Of a DNA stretch of 64,000 nucleotides, positions 13,001-25,836 are shown one piece after another. The stretch comes from Dendrolimus kikuchii (taxonomy: Eukaryota > Arthropoda > Insecta > Lepidoptera > Lasiocampidae). The number at the start of each line of letters is the position of its first letter. Within the stretch, counting starts at the first letter, position 1. The stretch spans positions 2,157,501 through 2,221,500 of the forward strand of contig CM034390.1 of NCBI GenBank assembly GCA_019925095.2, given 5' to 3'. Under the pieces are notes generated by a model that saw only the letters and a program-made list of their open reading frames with translations, was not told the origin of the DNA and searched no databases. The translations under genes were made by a program, and so were the position numbers.

Positions 13001-16000
13001 ACTGCTAATACCGATTAGCAGTGTGTGAAAAGTCAAAACCCTTTAATCACAGCTACGTTATCAGCTAGTTACTAATTGTTTCGATGTCATAATAATTACC
13101 TACCGCTTATTAGTGGTGAAGTGTAAAAGTACAGTCAAACCTGGATAAGTGAGAGCTCAAGGGACCGCGATCTCCTTTTCTCTTATAGAGGTTTCTCACT
13201 AACCCGAGTTTACAGAGCTACAGAATAGTAGTTTACTAGCTTACAGAGTTACAGAGGGGGTCTCACTTATAGAGGTCTATATAAATACGACGCAATTAGA
13301 CACAAAATACGTGTATGTATGGGTATTAAATATTTATTGAAATAATATAATAATAACAGCCCATAAATGTCCCACTGCTGGGCTAGGGCCTCCCATTATT
13401 GGGGAATAGACAGTATACCCGCCACGTTTGTCCAAGGCGGCTTGGCAGGTTTGACACATCGGTTATCTCGATGTGCAGGTTACATCACGATGTTTTCCTT
13501 CACCGCTGTTAGCACATGGTAATTGTAACAATATGCACATTAGGTCCAAAAACTGCCTAATTGGTGCATGCGTTCCGGCCAGGATCGAACCCGCGCCCTT
13601 TGAGTTCGGGACGCGTGCGCTAGCCATTACGCTACCACGACTATTTATTGAAATAATAGCTGACCATAAATGTTTAATCTAAATAATATTAAAATAACAT
13701 TTACTTGTAAATATCTGTTGATTTCTTTTGCGATTCTGTTTCTAAATTTTGTGTATGTTTTTCCAGTTAATAAATTTTATCAAATATGGTTTGATCAACC
13801 GCCGTAAATTCATAAAATTTGTGAAGCGTCTCCAATGCCTTTAAAGCTTTCACAATTTTTAGTTTATCACTTAAAGACAACACGTTGAGTTTTCGTTTAG
13901 GCATTATAAGTAAGTGTAGGAACTTTCTTCGCAACTGCTGTTTATGAACTGACTGTAATAAGCTTGACAAACAAGGCGGTAAATCCAAATGTGGGTACAT
14001 TTGGATTTTTGAATAGAATAAGTTCCTCGAACTATAATAACAAAACAATAAGACGCACATTTGTGACGGCCTCTGTGGTTGAGCGGGCTGCGTACCTCAC
14101 TGCAACGCAGAGGTTCCGGGTTCGATTCCTGGTATAGTAAATTTCGGAAACGTATTTTCTCCGTTATTTACTATGGTCTGGGTGTCTGGGATCGGTCCCA
14201 GAGTAGTCCGTTGTATATTACCCATAACACAAGCGTAACTTGCTTAATTTAGGGATATACAATGTGTGTGTTTGTCTGCCGATTATTATTATTATTATTT
14301 GGTTTGAATTAAAGAATATATGACTCATTTAAGAATAAATCATATATACATACATAACTTCACGCCAGTTCCCTTGCGTGGTAGGCTCGAACAACAGAGC
14401 GCCATTCAGGCTTATTCTTACACACCTCACTTGCTTCTTTGACATTCATAACTCTTGTCATGCACGCTCGTCTGTTCTTAAGGCTCCTGACATCACCTTC
14501 TGCTAGTACACGATCAATTTGATCGTGGAAGGTGTGTCGTGGCCTTCCACGACTTCTGCATCCATCCACATTTTTTTAATGCTTGAAAGATCTAAGAAGT
14601 ACAAAATATCAAATGGAGATAGAACACAATTCCTGCGACCGGGAGGACAGTAATTAGAAGCTACAAAACAACCCTTAGTCAGGTAGCAGGTCATTTGCCC
14701 GTCTGGATGGCTACCACCCCTGGTCTTTGAGTATAGCGCTATAACAAGCTTTAGATGTTTTCCGGCATCAGTGGCTAGATTACAGTCCACCTTTCAGGCC
14801 AGCGACATATGGGTAGTTAGTACCTTTAAAAATGTCCATAGGCAGCGGTAATCACTTTCCAGCAGGCCATCAGTCTGTCCGCTATACACCAGCAAAAAAA
14901 AAAACTTCAAGTAGATACAACCAGCATACTGTATTTAGCACATGATAATATCGTATTTAACGACTATGCAATTTATTTTTCTACACAGACACGCTGCTTT
15001 CAGCAAGTCAATTAACTCGTGTCACTGATGGCAACACTTATAAGTGTGATGACAGGGAAAATATTGCTTATATCTTAATATATAAAATTCTCGTGTCGCG
15101 GTGTTTCTTACCAAACTCCTCCGAAACGGCTGAACCGATTTGTATGAAATTTTATGTGCATATCGGGTAGGTCTGAGACTCGGCCAAGATCTATTCTTCA
15201 TACCCCTACATGACAAGGGTAACCCACCCCTAAATATTATTTTTTTTGACAAAATTTCTTATTTATATTTTATTATGATTTAGCATTGAAAAATACATAC
15301 AACCCTAAATTTTCAACCTTCTACCACCAACCCCTATCTTTTAATAGCGATATAAGTACTTTAATAATTTTCTACTCAGTTTGTTCAAGTTGATTCGAGT
15401 TTAGATTAACATTTGGTCCTGGTAGATGACGCTGTAATCGGGTTCTAGATTTTTTTTAAGGCAGGACAACGTCTGCCGGGTACAGCTAGTATGTAGTAGT
15501 ATGTATATATATAATTGTTTTTTTTAATATAACCCTAAATGTGCTCAAATATGTAACCCTTGGAACAGGTTACATATTTGAGCCGTTTGGGGTGGAGACT
15601 TTGGGCCCATGGGGGCCAAGTGCCCACAAATTATATAAAATAATTAAAAAACGCCTAGTCGACAAAACAGGAGACCGGAAGGCTGGAGCTTACCTCGCTC
15701 AAAGGATTAGCCTTTGTATTCAGCGAGGTAATGCTGCCAGCCTTCTAGGTACAATGCCCAGCGACAGTGGTCTGGTGGGGCTGGACGGGCTTTAATATAG
15801 GTTTTATTTTAATTTTAGTTTTTTTACTATTGTATATATATTTTTAAGTTAGGTTTATTTATAGGATATTTTAGATTTTTAATTAATATTAATATGAATA
15901 ATTAATAGAATACAGATAATAAAGGTATATATAATAATATGTATATTAAAAATATAGGCCACACCTGTATACCTATTTACCGTAACTTGGTAACTATATG

Positions 16001-19000
16001 ATTTTAACGTTGTAATAGAACGTTATATCATCATATTTTTTTGTAAAATTACATTTTTTTTTGCTGAGAGCAGGCGTAGGCACATGCATGTAAGGGTCCG
16101 CACCGGCTTACTTGGATTAGTATTAGTTTTTTTTTATGATTTAGCGCTGTATCTATAGCATATTAAGGCAAGCTGTGTCTTCATATAAAAGATCACATTC
16201 TAAAGCATGACAAAAGTATTAATGTCAAAGAGGCAAGTGAGGTGTGTAAGAATAAGCCTAAATGGCACTCTGTTGTTCGTGCCTACCCCGCAAGGGAACT
16301 GGCGTGAAGTTATGTATGTATGTATGTATTAAACATGTTTCTGAATGTGCTCAGTATTGAAGACCGTATTTTATGAAAAAAAATTTGTTAAAAATCGTAT
16401 GTATAACGTTACACATATCAGTAATTTTTACATTATTTCAAGCAACGTTGCCATTGTTAAGAATTGACTTTATTACGACTCCATACTACCGAAACAATCG
16501 ACCGACTCTAAATCTTACGCGCGCTCTTAGCAGTGCTTTAGACAATCTTTGCGAGTGAAAGAGAGCGATGATGGTTACAAAACATAATTATAACGGTAAA
16601 ATTACCGATAAAAATAGTATTAGCGTTATATTTTTTACCGTTAAATGGCTAGAAATAACGGTAAGTTTTATAACAATATTTATTTTTTACCGTTATCTGA
16701 AATTAGCATAAATAACCACGTTTTTACCGGTATTTCAAGCTCTGAGATGAACACTCAAATAAAGTCACTTTCGCATATTAAGCTACAGAAATTCATCAAT
16801 GCAAAGGGCCGCTTGCATAACGATCGTCTTTAAATAAAATTAGTTAATTATATTAAACTGCCTAAATACGTTTTACACAAAACGTATTGACAGTTCTTTA
16901 AACGTATTTAGCGGCATATTTTGCCTTGTGCAAGACGCTAATTGTATTTAAGAGTGTTAAATACGTTTTGTGTTTCTTAAATAAATTTAAACCACCTTAT
17001 GCAAGCGGCCCTAAATGTATGTATGTGAAGTAGGTAAGTAGTAAATATCTATAGTATACATAAAAATATATCAATAAAATGAATGTCGCCTAATATATCT
17101 TAGCCTTCTTTGTTCTAATAAGTATTATCAAAGGCAAATTATGGGACTCTAGTCTCTACGTCTGAATGATTGTGATAATTACAATACGCAGGCAGGTGTT
17201 GTACATACAGTATTGAGTAGCGGCCTACAAAATACATCTATAAAGTTTCATCCATTTAAGTTTAAGCATGTACTATGAGAGAGACCATCATATCCGTGCA
17301 GGAAGAAAGAATACAATTTCCTGCGGCCTGTCGTAAGAGGCGACAAAACAACCCACAGCCACACCACCCCTGATCTAGAGTATGCCGCCATAACAACCTT
17401 GAGTTGTGTTCCGGCATTAGTGACCAGGTTCCAGTCTCCCTTAAGAGGGCAGCAGCCCATTTGTAGCACCTTTGGTGTTGCAAATGTCCATAAACGATGG
17501 TAACCTTTCCATCCAGTGGGCCGGCTGTCTGTCTGCTGAACTTCTGTAATAAACAAAAAAAAACCAGCGATTGACCAAAGCTGGTTGGAGAGGTGCAAGC
17601 TTCTCCATCATTGTGTTAAGTTCTTTACAGTACACACAGTGCCGTAAATAGCCTTGTATGCGCCCTATGCGAACTTCTACAACAACGCCCTTGTTTTTTT
17701 TAGATATTATAGGTACCCTAGCTAGAGCAATGCTATGTCTATACATAGCCTACTTTATTTCATTCAGGGTGATAAAATAAAGCACAGGGACCTTGGTATT
17801 GTTGGACCGATTATTTAACATTTTGGAAGAAAAATCAATTTTTTTAAAGAACTAGAAAAAAGAATGGGCGCGATGTTTTGTCTAATTTAACAGACGTTTT
17901 TGATAATACTGGCATGTAGGTACGTATGTGTTGGAATCGAGCACTAGGAGCGCAGTGGGAACTTATCAGGAGCAAACCGAAAAAGTAATAGTCCTGCCTG
18001 GTCTAAACATTTTTGCGCCCGCCGGAGTCTACGCCCTGTGCCTGGGCACCGGTGGCACCGCCCTATTTACGGCACTGAGTGCACATCTACAGTAAAGTCA
18101 TCCCGTTTAGTAAGAAACTGTGATGAATCACACCGGCGCTAGACCACCAAACAGTGATCACTTTTGTTGTCACAACTTGTTGAGTGCTTGCAATTGTCAA
18201 ACAGAATCTATTTCTCGTCGCAAGTAACAATGCGGTTCAAAATTCCTTCATATGTGTGCGCGTGCAGGCGCGTCTCCACGCGTACTTCGCACGGGTGATC
18301 ATTGAGTTCGTAAGGCATCTATTTATCAAGCTTTTTTAGCTTGCCAATTTGACGAAAATGGACCAATATTATTTTGACGCTAACGTCTAAAGCTGCTGCT
18401 AATTCAGCCGTAGATTAAGTATCATCAGCTTCCACGATCGCCTGTAATTCGTCATTGTCGATCAAAGTTTTCGGACGACCACGAAGTTCATTTTTCAGGT
18501 CGTAATTCCAGAATACAGGTTACATTCGCTTGTAGTGTTCGCTCCGTAAATGTCGTTGATGTTGCGTGCGTCTTGTGTCGCATTCCTGCCACGACAGTGG
18601 GTACTCATATTCCATAATTACTCGAATTTTAAACGTATCTATGATAACAAAAGAGATTCAAATGCGATGAAAACATAACGCTACTCAATAAACAAATATA
18701 TAATTTTGAAAAAAGAATTCCATGTTTATTTATTTAGGTTTATGGCTTGCCAGCTAGGCCTTTAAGCCAGATCTTAGTTTACAATATAGTTTCTTCATTT
18801 TCTTAAGCCTATGTGTAGCGCAGCTGAACTGTAGGTAATCAGCTAGTGCCATCCAACGGAGTTCTTGTGACAACTCAAAAGGCCATATTTGACTATACAG
18901 TTCACATTTCTCACAAAACACATAATTACTACTCAAAAACTATCAATATCCTACAACTATTGTTCATTTTAGAGTAATTTTACACATTTATAGAAAATAA

Positions 19001-22000
19001 AACTGCACAGCACAACATCTCCTTTCAGCTCCCGCCAAAAACTCAATTCCATGTTTATAAAATAAAATTGCTTTTTTTTCTTCTTTAATGGCTTCCGCGG
19101 TTAGCGTTGAGCCACTGACAAATCTTGATCGTCTCGAAGAACTTATTCAACGTATTCAGTATACAGTACAGGAAACTGGGTTTTTACTTTTACTATAGAA
19201 ATAAAACGAGGAAACTTTTATGAAAATACAAAAAAAAACCGCATAAACAAAGGAACTTGGAAAAGAACAAAATTCCTTTGAAATTAGAATTCTTAGCCAA
19301 ACAAAAATTATTTTGATTTGAAATGGCCAGTACTACAGAAAGGCAATTTCAAATATTGTTCCATATTCAAAATATAATAATATATTGTGGCCAGGATCAA
19401 ACCTTATCACCCACATTTAAAACTTCTTGGTGGAATTTCCAAAACCTTTTTACTCACTAAAATTCAATAACCTAATAAATACCGTGCCAAGCCATTATTG
19501 AATAAAGAAGAAGAACCTAATAAAAATTATATTATGTTTCATTCTTTAAATAGAGATGCGTATTAGCCTCATTATTCAAAATTAGATTTATAACAAGCTC
19601 TCCGTCTAGAAATAAGAAGTACCTATGTTCGTAATATCCGAGGCTAAAGAGGAGTGGGTATTTCCGTACGAAACAGTCCTTGGATCAATGACGCCAAGGA
19701 CGGGGCGCGCGCAACCTCGAGGTGGGGGCGCTAGTGTAGGTACGCGAAAAATAGGACATATAATAAATATTTTGTTACTTTTAGTATAGACATTTATTTA
19801 TGGGTTTATTAAGTGTAATATTTAATATCTATTTGCGGAATTAATGTATGTCAAGTCCTAAATAAATGATTACTTTAATTTACATAAAAATAAAGCTGCA
19901 AGAAATTGTTAGCGACTCCAATTTTATAATGAGTACGTAAATAGTTTATTTTTTTTTTGTTTATGGCTTGGCAACTAGGCCTTTAAGCCAGGCGCAATTG
20001 TATTGTAGGCTACAATCGACGCCGTATAACGGAGTTGTTGTGAAAACTCGAAAGGCCACCTTTGACTATACAGTTCACATTTCTCACAAAAACACATAAT
20101 TACCACTCAAAAAACTATCAATATCCTACAACTAGTGTTCATTTTAGAGTGATTTTACACATGTTTAGAAAATAAAACTGCACAGCACAACGTCCCCTTT
20201 CAGTTCCCGCCAAAAACTCTCGTAAATACTTTCTTGGAAGTTAAAATCATAGATTATTGTTATCGTAAAGGATTTGAAACAATAAAATACTTTGATTATA
20301 AATTTCTTGTCAGCACTATATCCGCCTAGATTATACCTACAATTTCGAGCTGTTAGTTGCATTCTAGTTATTTTATAAGTCCACGCCAAATTTTATACAA
20401 GAGACACAAGCGGCGTGTTACGGTGATGAATATGCTGCGGTGTAAGCAACTCCCGCATCCGCGGCAGCCTTCATATCCGTGACTAGTGGACAAACTGCAA
20501 GAATATCGCCTACGTTAGTAGCAGAGGCGTAGCTACCGGGCCCCCAAATTGTATAAGCAAAAATTCCTTAATTCCGCTGCTCAAACACGCGAGCCATTCA
20601 GGCTGCTATAGAGCAGAATAGGGGGTCCAAAGTTTTCTTAAAACCATCGGGGAGAAGCCATCTTGCAAAAGTGAGGACAGCAGATGGCAGGGAGCTTACG
20701 TCTCACTCTGAGATCCTAGCGGAGGTGGAACGGTTCTACGGACGATTGTATTCTTCGCGGGCGGATAGACCTTCGGTTCAAGGCGCTAATGATCCACGTG
20801 CACCACTCACGCGCCACTATACGGAAGATATCCCGGAGGTCGACATTGGCGAGATTAGGACGGCACTCGGGCAACTTAAAAATGGCAGGGCTCCGGGGGA
20901 CGACGGTATTACAACTGAGCTCCTCAAAGCGGGAGGGATCCCAATCCTGAAGGCTTTAGCGGAGCTCTTTAATTCCGTTATCCTCCGGGGCACTGTGCCA
21001 AGGGCGTGGACCAAGAGTGCGGTGGTCTTGTTCTTCAAGAAGGGTGATAAGACCCTCTTGAAGAACTATAGACCCATCTCACTATTGAGCCACGTCTACA
21101 AGTTGTTTTCGAGGGTCATCACGAATCGTCTTGCCAGAAGACTTGACGAGTTCCAACGACCGGAACAGGCTGGGTTCCGAAAAGGCTACAGCACCGTAGA
21201 CCACATCCATACTGTTCGGCAGATTATACAGAAGACCGAGGAGTATAATCAGCCGCTGTGTATGGCATTTGTGGACTACGAAAAAGCCTTCGACTCTATC
21301 GAAACTTGGGCTGTTCTAGAGTCTCTGCAGAGATGCCGTATCGATTGGCGATACATCGAGGTGTTGAGATGTCTGTATGATGCCGCAACGATGACCGTTC
21401 AGATCCAGGACCGGAGGGCGAAGCCTATACCTCTACGTCGCGGGATGAGACAGGGGGATGTCATATCCCCGAAACTGTTCACCAACGCGATGGAGGATGT
21501 CTTCAAAATTCTGGAATGGAATGAACGGGGCATCAACATCAACGGCGAGCGCATCTCCCATCTACGTTTCGCTGATGATATTGTCGTCTTTGCAGAGACG
21601 TTGGAGGGACTTACCGACATGCTGAACAGCCTGAATGAATCCTCCCGACGGGTCGGTCTCGGCATGAATTTGGACAAGACGAAAGTCATGTTTAACGAAC
21701 ATGTCATGCCGAGACCGGTAAACGTCGATGGTTGAGGTTGTGCAGGAATATGTATACCTTGGACAAAAGATCCAGGTAGGCAAACACGGCCTCGAGAGGG
21801 AAGCCAATAGGAGGACCCAGTTAGGTTGGGCAGTATTCGGTAATCTTCGACATGTCTTCTCGTCGACCATTCCGCAATGCTTGAAGACGAAAGTCTTCGA
21901 GCAGTGCGTCCTACCCATCATGACATATGGTGCCGAGACATGGACACTGACAGCGGGACTGGTCCACAAATTCAAAGTCGCTCAATGGGCCATGGAGCGA

Positions 22001-25000
22001 GCTATGTTAGGTGTTTTTCTTATGGATAAAATCAGAAATGAGGACATCCGTAAGAGAACGAAGGTAACTAACATAGCTCGCAAAATTAGCAAGTTGAAGT
22101 GGGAGTGGGCCGGTCACGTCTGTCGCAGGACCGACGGCCGATGAAGCAAACGAGTCCTGGAGTGGAGACCACGTCTCGGCAAACGTAGCGTAGGACGCCC
22201 TCCAGCCCGGTGGTCTGACGACCTGCGCAAGATTGCCGGCAGGGGCTGGATGAGGAAGACGGGAGACCGGGATATGTGGCGCGTACTTGGGGAGGCCTAC
22301 GTCCAGCAGTGGACTGAGAGTGGCTGAAGAAGAAGAAGAAGAAGAAGAACAATTCCTAAAATGTTACCTTTTATAGATTAATAACATTTTGGAGAATAAC
22401 TGCTGGTCCAGCAGGAACGGCTATCAGACTTATCATTGTTGAGGCAGAAAATTTTGAAAAACTGAAATCGTCTTCAAATATAGACAATTTGATAAATAAA
22501 CTTTCCGGAAGAAAGGCAAGAAAGGTGTATCTTTTATTTGAATTGTTTGTCTAACTTAGCTCCTATTAAGTATAAGTAATAACTTATAATCAATACATAA
22601 TTATTTTAATTCAATTTGAGCATTTTGTTGTTTCTTTTATAAAAAAAAACTTTACTCTTACTTTGGGGCCTCCCTAAACACATTTGATACAGGGCCCGTC
22701 TAAGGCAAGCTACGCCACTGGCTGGTGGCCACGTTCTACGGAATTCGGCTAATTACGTCAGCAACCCATTTTATAGGCATGCTGCCTCCGCCAGGACACG
22801 GTAGATCAGGTGGGTCCATGAAATTATTCACGTCGTAAAGGATGACAGACGTATCTGTACTGTATGCTGTTTTATCCATAAGACGTCAGCAGTCAATGTC
22901 CATCCTGCACGTACGACGTCGAATGATCAGCTGTAACATTATTACTGCCTTGGTGGTCTTGTGGTGACTGATGCTATCTTTTTTTTTTATTTGATTGGAC
23001 TTTATGTTGTTGGTCCGACGACCTTACAACTTTACCGGGGCTTTTGGGGCGAGTGCCTTCGCGAAGCGAAGGCGCTCGAGCCCGGGGGGGCAACTTGCTC
23101 GAGGGAGCTCCCTAAGGAGTTTTATCTCGGCTGGACTGTTGCCATGAGAGGGGGATGAATTTAATGATGCCCACCATAGGGCGACACAAAGCACTAATTG
23201 AGAAAGGGCGACGGGTAATATAAAGCCCGAGGGGAAGGACCCCGCGGGCCGGGATCGGTGGTTCGCGGCGGCCTACGCTATCTTACTGCCGTTTCGCAAC
23301 GTGTTATGGCTGGGAAAGAAGAAACGGCGAAAGAAACTTCCCAGCAACACGCCTAGTCTATCCTGGGGGGGGGGCTATATCTCCTATCGTCCCTCGCGGG
23401 GACGTAGAGAGATCTTGATTGGCGGCGTCTGAGACGCCGCCGTCTGTGTCTGTCGGTGCCTGCCAGCCTGCCATCCTAACCGCGGGCGGACTGATCCGGG
23501 CCAGCCGTTTCGTAATAACGTCCCGACTATGAGTATACCTTTTTTATAGGAAATAACATTCGCTTCTACCGCCACATAGACTGCAGTACCGATGGTTCCC
23601 CAATTAGGGATGCCGAAGAATAGAATAGAAGATTGACGCATGTCATGGGACCGCTAATATAGAATAAACTACCGAGTAGGATAACGGAGTCACCATCCGT
23701 CGGCTCATTTAAGACACGGCTCAGGAAATGGTTAGTTGCGTACACCTATTATAATCATGAGCAGTTTATGTCCTATATAATATTTCATAATTTTAATTTT
23801 ATTTGTGACCATAACAATATAGAAATTGACGTGTAACTTTCTTATGAATAAAAGATTTCTAATTTCTACAAATAGAGCAGAGAAGAAAAAGTAAGTACCC
23901 GGGCCCTGGGTTTTGCAGCTGACGCTCCGAACGGAACCGGAATTTGACGCTGGGATGATGATGATGAATGATCGCGGTGCAAATGATTAACAATTAAGGA
24001 GTTACCTAATGGCCGATTCCTATATGATATTATTCATTCACTTGCCTTACCATCATAGCTGATGTTATAAGGACTAACTTAGGGTACTTTAAAAATTAGG
24101 GTACCACCAAAAAATACACGCAGGCTAAGTCGCGGGTACAGCTAGTTTGTAATATACTACAGACCACTTTGGGGCTGATCATAAGACACCTAGAACATAA
24201 TAAATAACGGAAAGTTCGTTACAAAATTTATCATGCCGGGATTCGAACCCGAAAAGTCTAATCTCACTCAGCCACAGAGGAAGAATTAGTGTTCTTTCTC
24301 CATTTCTACACCGATAAAAAAGTTTGGTCTTGGTCAAGAATAAATATTATAATTTTGGACCTCCAATCTGAAGCCGACAGATCGGTCTTTGTATATACGC
24401 TTTCTTCAGGCTTCAATCCTCTCCCATCCATTCTACAAGACCAAGGGTCACTGTAGACTAAAGAAATATACCAAAATTCCAAGGCAGTATAATCCTTGGC
24501 CTTTGCCTGCATGTAATATATATGTCAATTAGTTAGATTAAGGGACTAGCTACACTTTTCAGCTTAATGCAGCTTTTCGCTTCTATTCCGCTTTCGCGGC
24601 AAACAGACGTAAAATAAAGACAATGCGCAAACTTACGTCAGCATTCAGTGCATTTTCGCTGCGTTCAGCGCTGTTCTTATCATTTTTTTTTATTGCAGGA
24701 GATCAGTAGACAGGCAGACGGCCCACTTGATGGACAGCGGTTACCATCGCCTATGGACATTTGCAACACCAAAGTTGCTACAAATGCGCTGCTGCTCTCT
24801 TAAGGGAGACTGGAACCTGGTCACTAATGCCGGAACACAACTCAAGGTTGTTATGGCGACATACTTTAGACCAGGGGTGGTAGCCATCCAGTCGGGCAAA
24901 TGCCCTAACACCTGGCTGTGGGTTGTTAAGTCGCCTCTTACGACAGGCCGCCCGGCCGCAGGAAATTGTATTCTTTCTCCGTTCCTGCACGGATGAGATC

Positions 25001-25805
25001 ATTGGCACTCTAGCGCATACTAACGACAGCGTTCAGCGCCTTTTCGCCGCGTTCAGCGCTGCATTCGGTCTGCCTACCCACACTTTGTCGACAGCTTTCA
25101 ACGTTCGTGTCAGAGAGTAATGTAGTGTAGATAGGAGCGTTTCAGCGGAGATAACCCGCTATGAGATCTTTTACAATCTTACACTGCTATACGCGGCAGA
25201 TAGATTCGAAGCTGAATAAGTGTAACAAAAATGATCCAACGAAATGCGAATGGAGTATAATAAATCTAGTTCGTCCCTAATAGGTCGTTCCTACAAACTA
25301 GTTCTTGTGTTGTTTTTATATGTATAGACAAAAGTTATGCCTCAAACTTGTAGTTCCGTTAACGATACAGCTATTCTTATTAAGCGCAGACTATGGAAAT
25401 AATGTCTCACTCAGAGAGCTTAATGACGATTAAGTTAATAACGTTCATCACATATAATTATTTTTAGTAAAGTACACATCTTATATATATAAAAGAAAGT
25501 CGTGTTAGTTACACTATTTATAACTCAAGAACGGCTGTACCGATTTGGCTGAAAATTGGTAGATAGGTAGCTTAGAACCAGGAGACGGACATAGGATACT
25601 TCTCATCCCGTTGGAACAGGTAGATGGCGCTGAGATCGGGTTCTAGAATCCTCCTAATCACCTAGACCGATTTTGGTGATTTTGTTTTTGTATGGGTCCC
25701 TGGATGGTTTAAATCCACAATTGGAACCGGTAGGTGGCGCTGGGATCGGGTGCTAGATTTTTATTTTTTTCAGAGCAGGACAACGTCTGCCGGGGCCGCT
25801 AGTAT

Positions 25806-25836
<31 letters not shown>

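Larger units (their letters stand above)
20640..22350 (+). mobile_element. RTE-like non-LTR retrotransposon, 5'-truncated, GAA tail
   Basis: Contains the reverse-transcriptase core (20671-21735) and C-terminal region, ending in a (GAA)n tail at about 22326-22350. The 5' endonuclease part is missing. It sits inside the hAT element. Confidence 0.85.
20522..22720. mobile_element. hAT-like element interrupted by an RTE-like LINE
   Basis: Ends CAGAGGCGTAGCTACCGGGC and GCAAGCTACGCCACTG are imperfect inverted repeats of CAGNGGCGTAGC type. Flanking 8-mers GTTAGTAG and GCTGGTGG agree at 5 of 8, all differences being transitions. The interior from about 20640 to 22350 is the LINE below. Confidence 0.55.

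Noticed and set aside
24227..24293. tRNA gene on the minus strand (GGTTCGAATCC box)
   Set aside because: Belongs to SINE-E. The 5' and 3' ends do not pair and the family body follows.
24683..24994. Recurrent frame of about 89 codons ([11 protein letters not shown]...CILSPFLHG) found in many copies
   Set aside because: It lies within SINE-B copies, antisense to the A tail, and is broken in diverged copies. Recurrence reflects the repeat, not a gene family.
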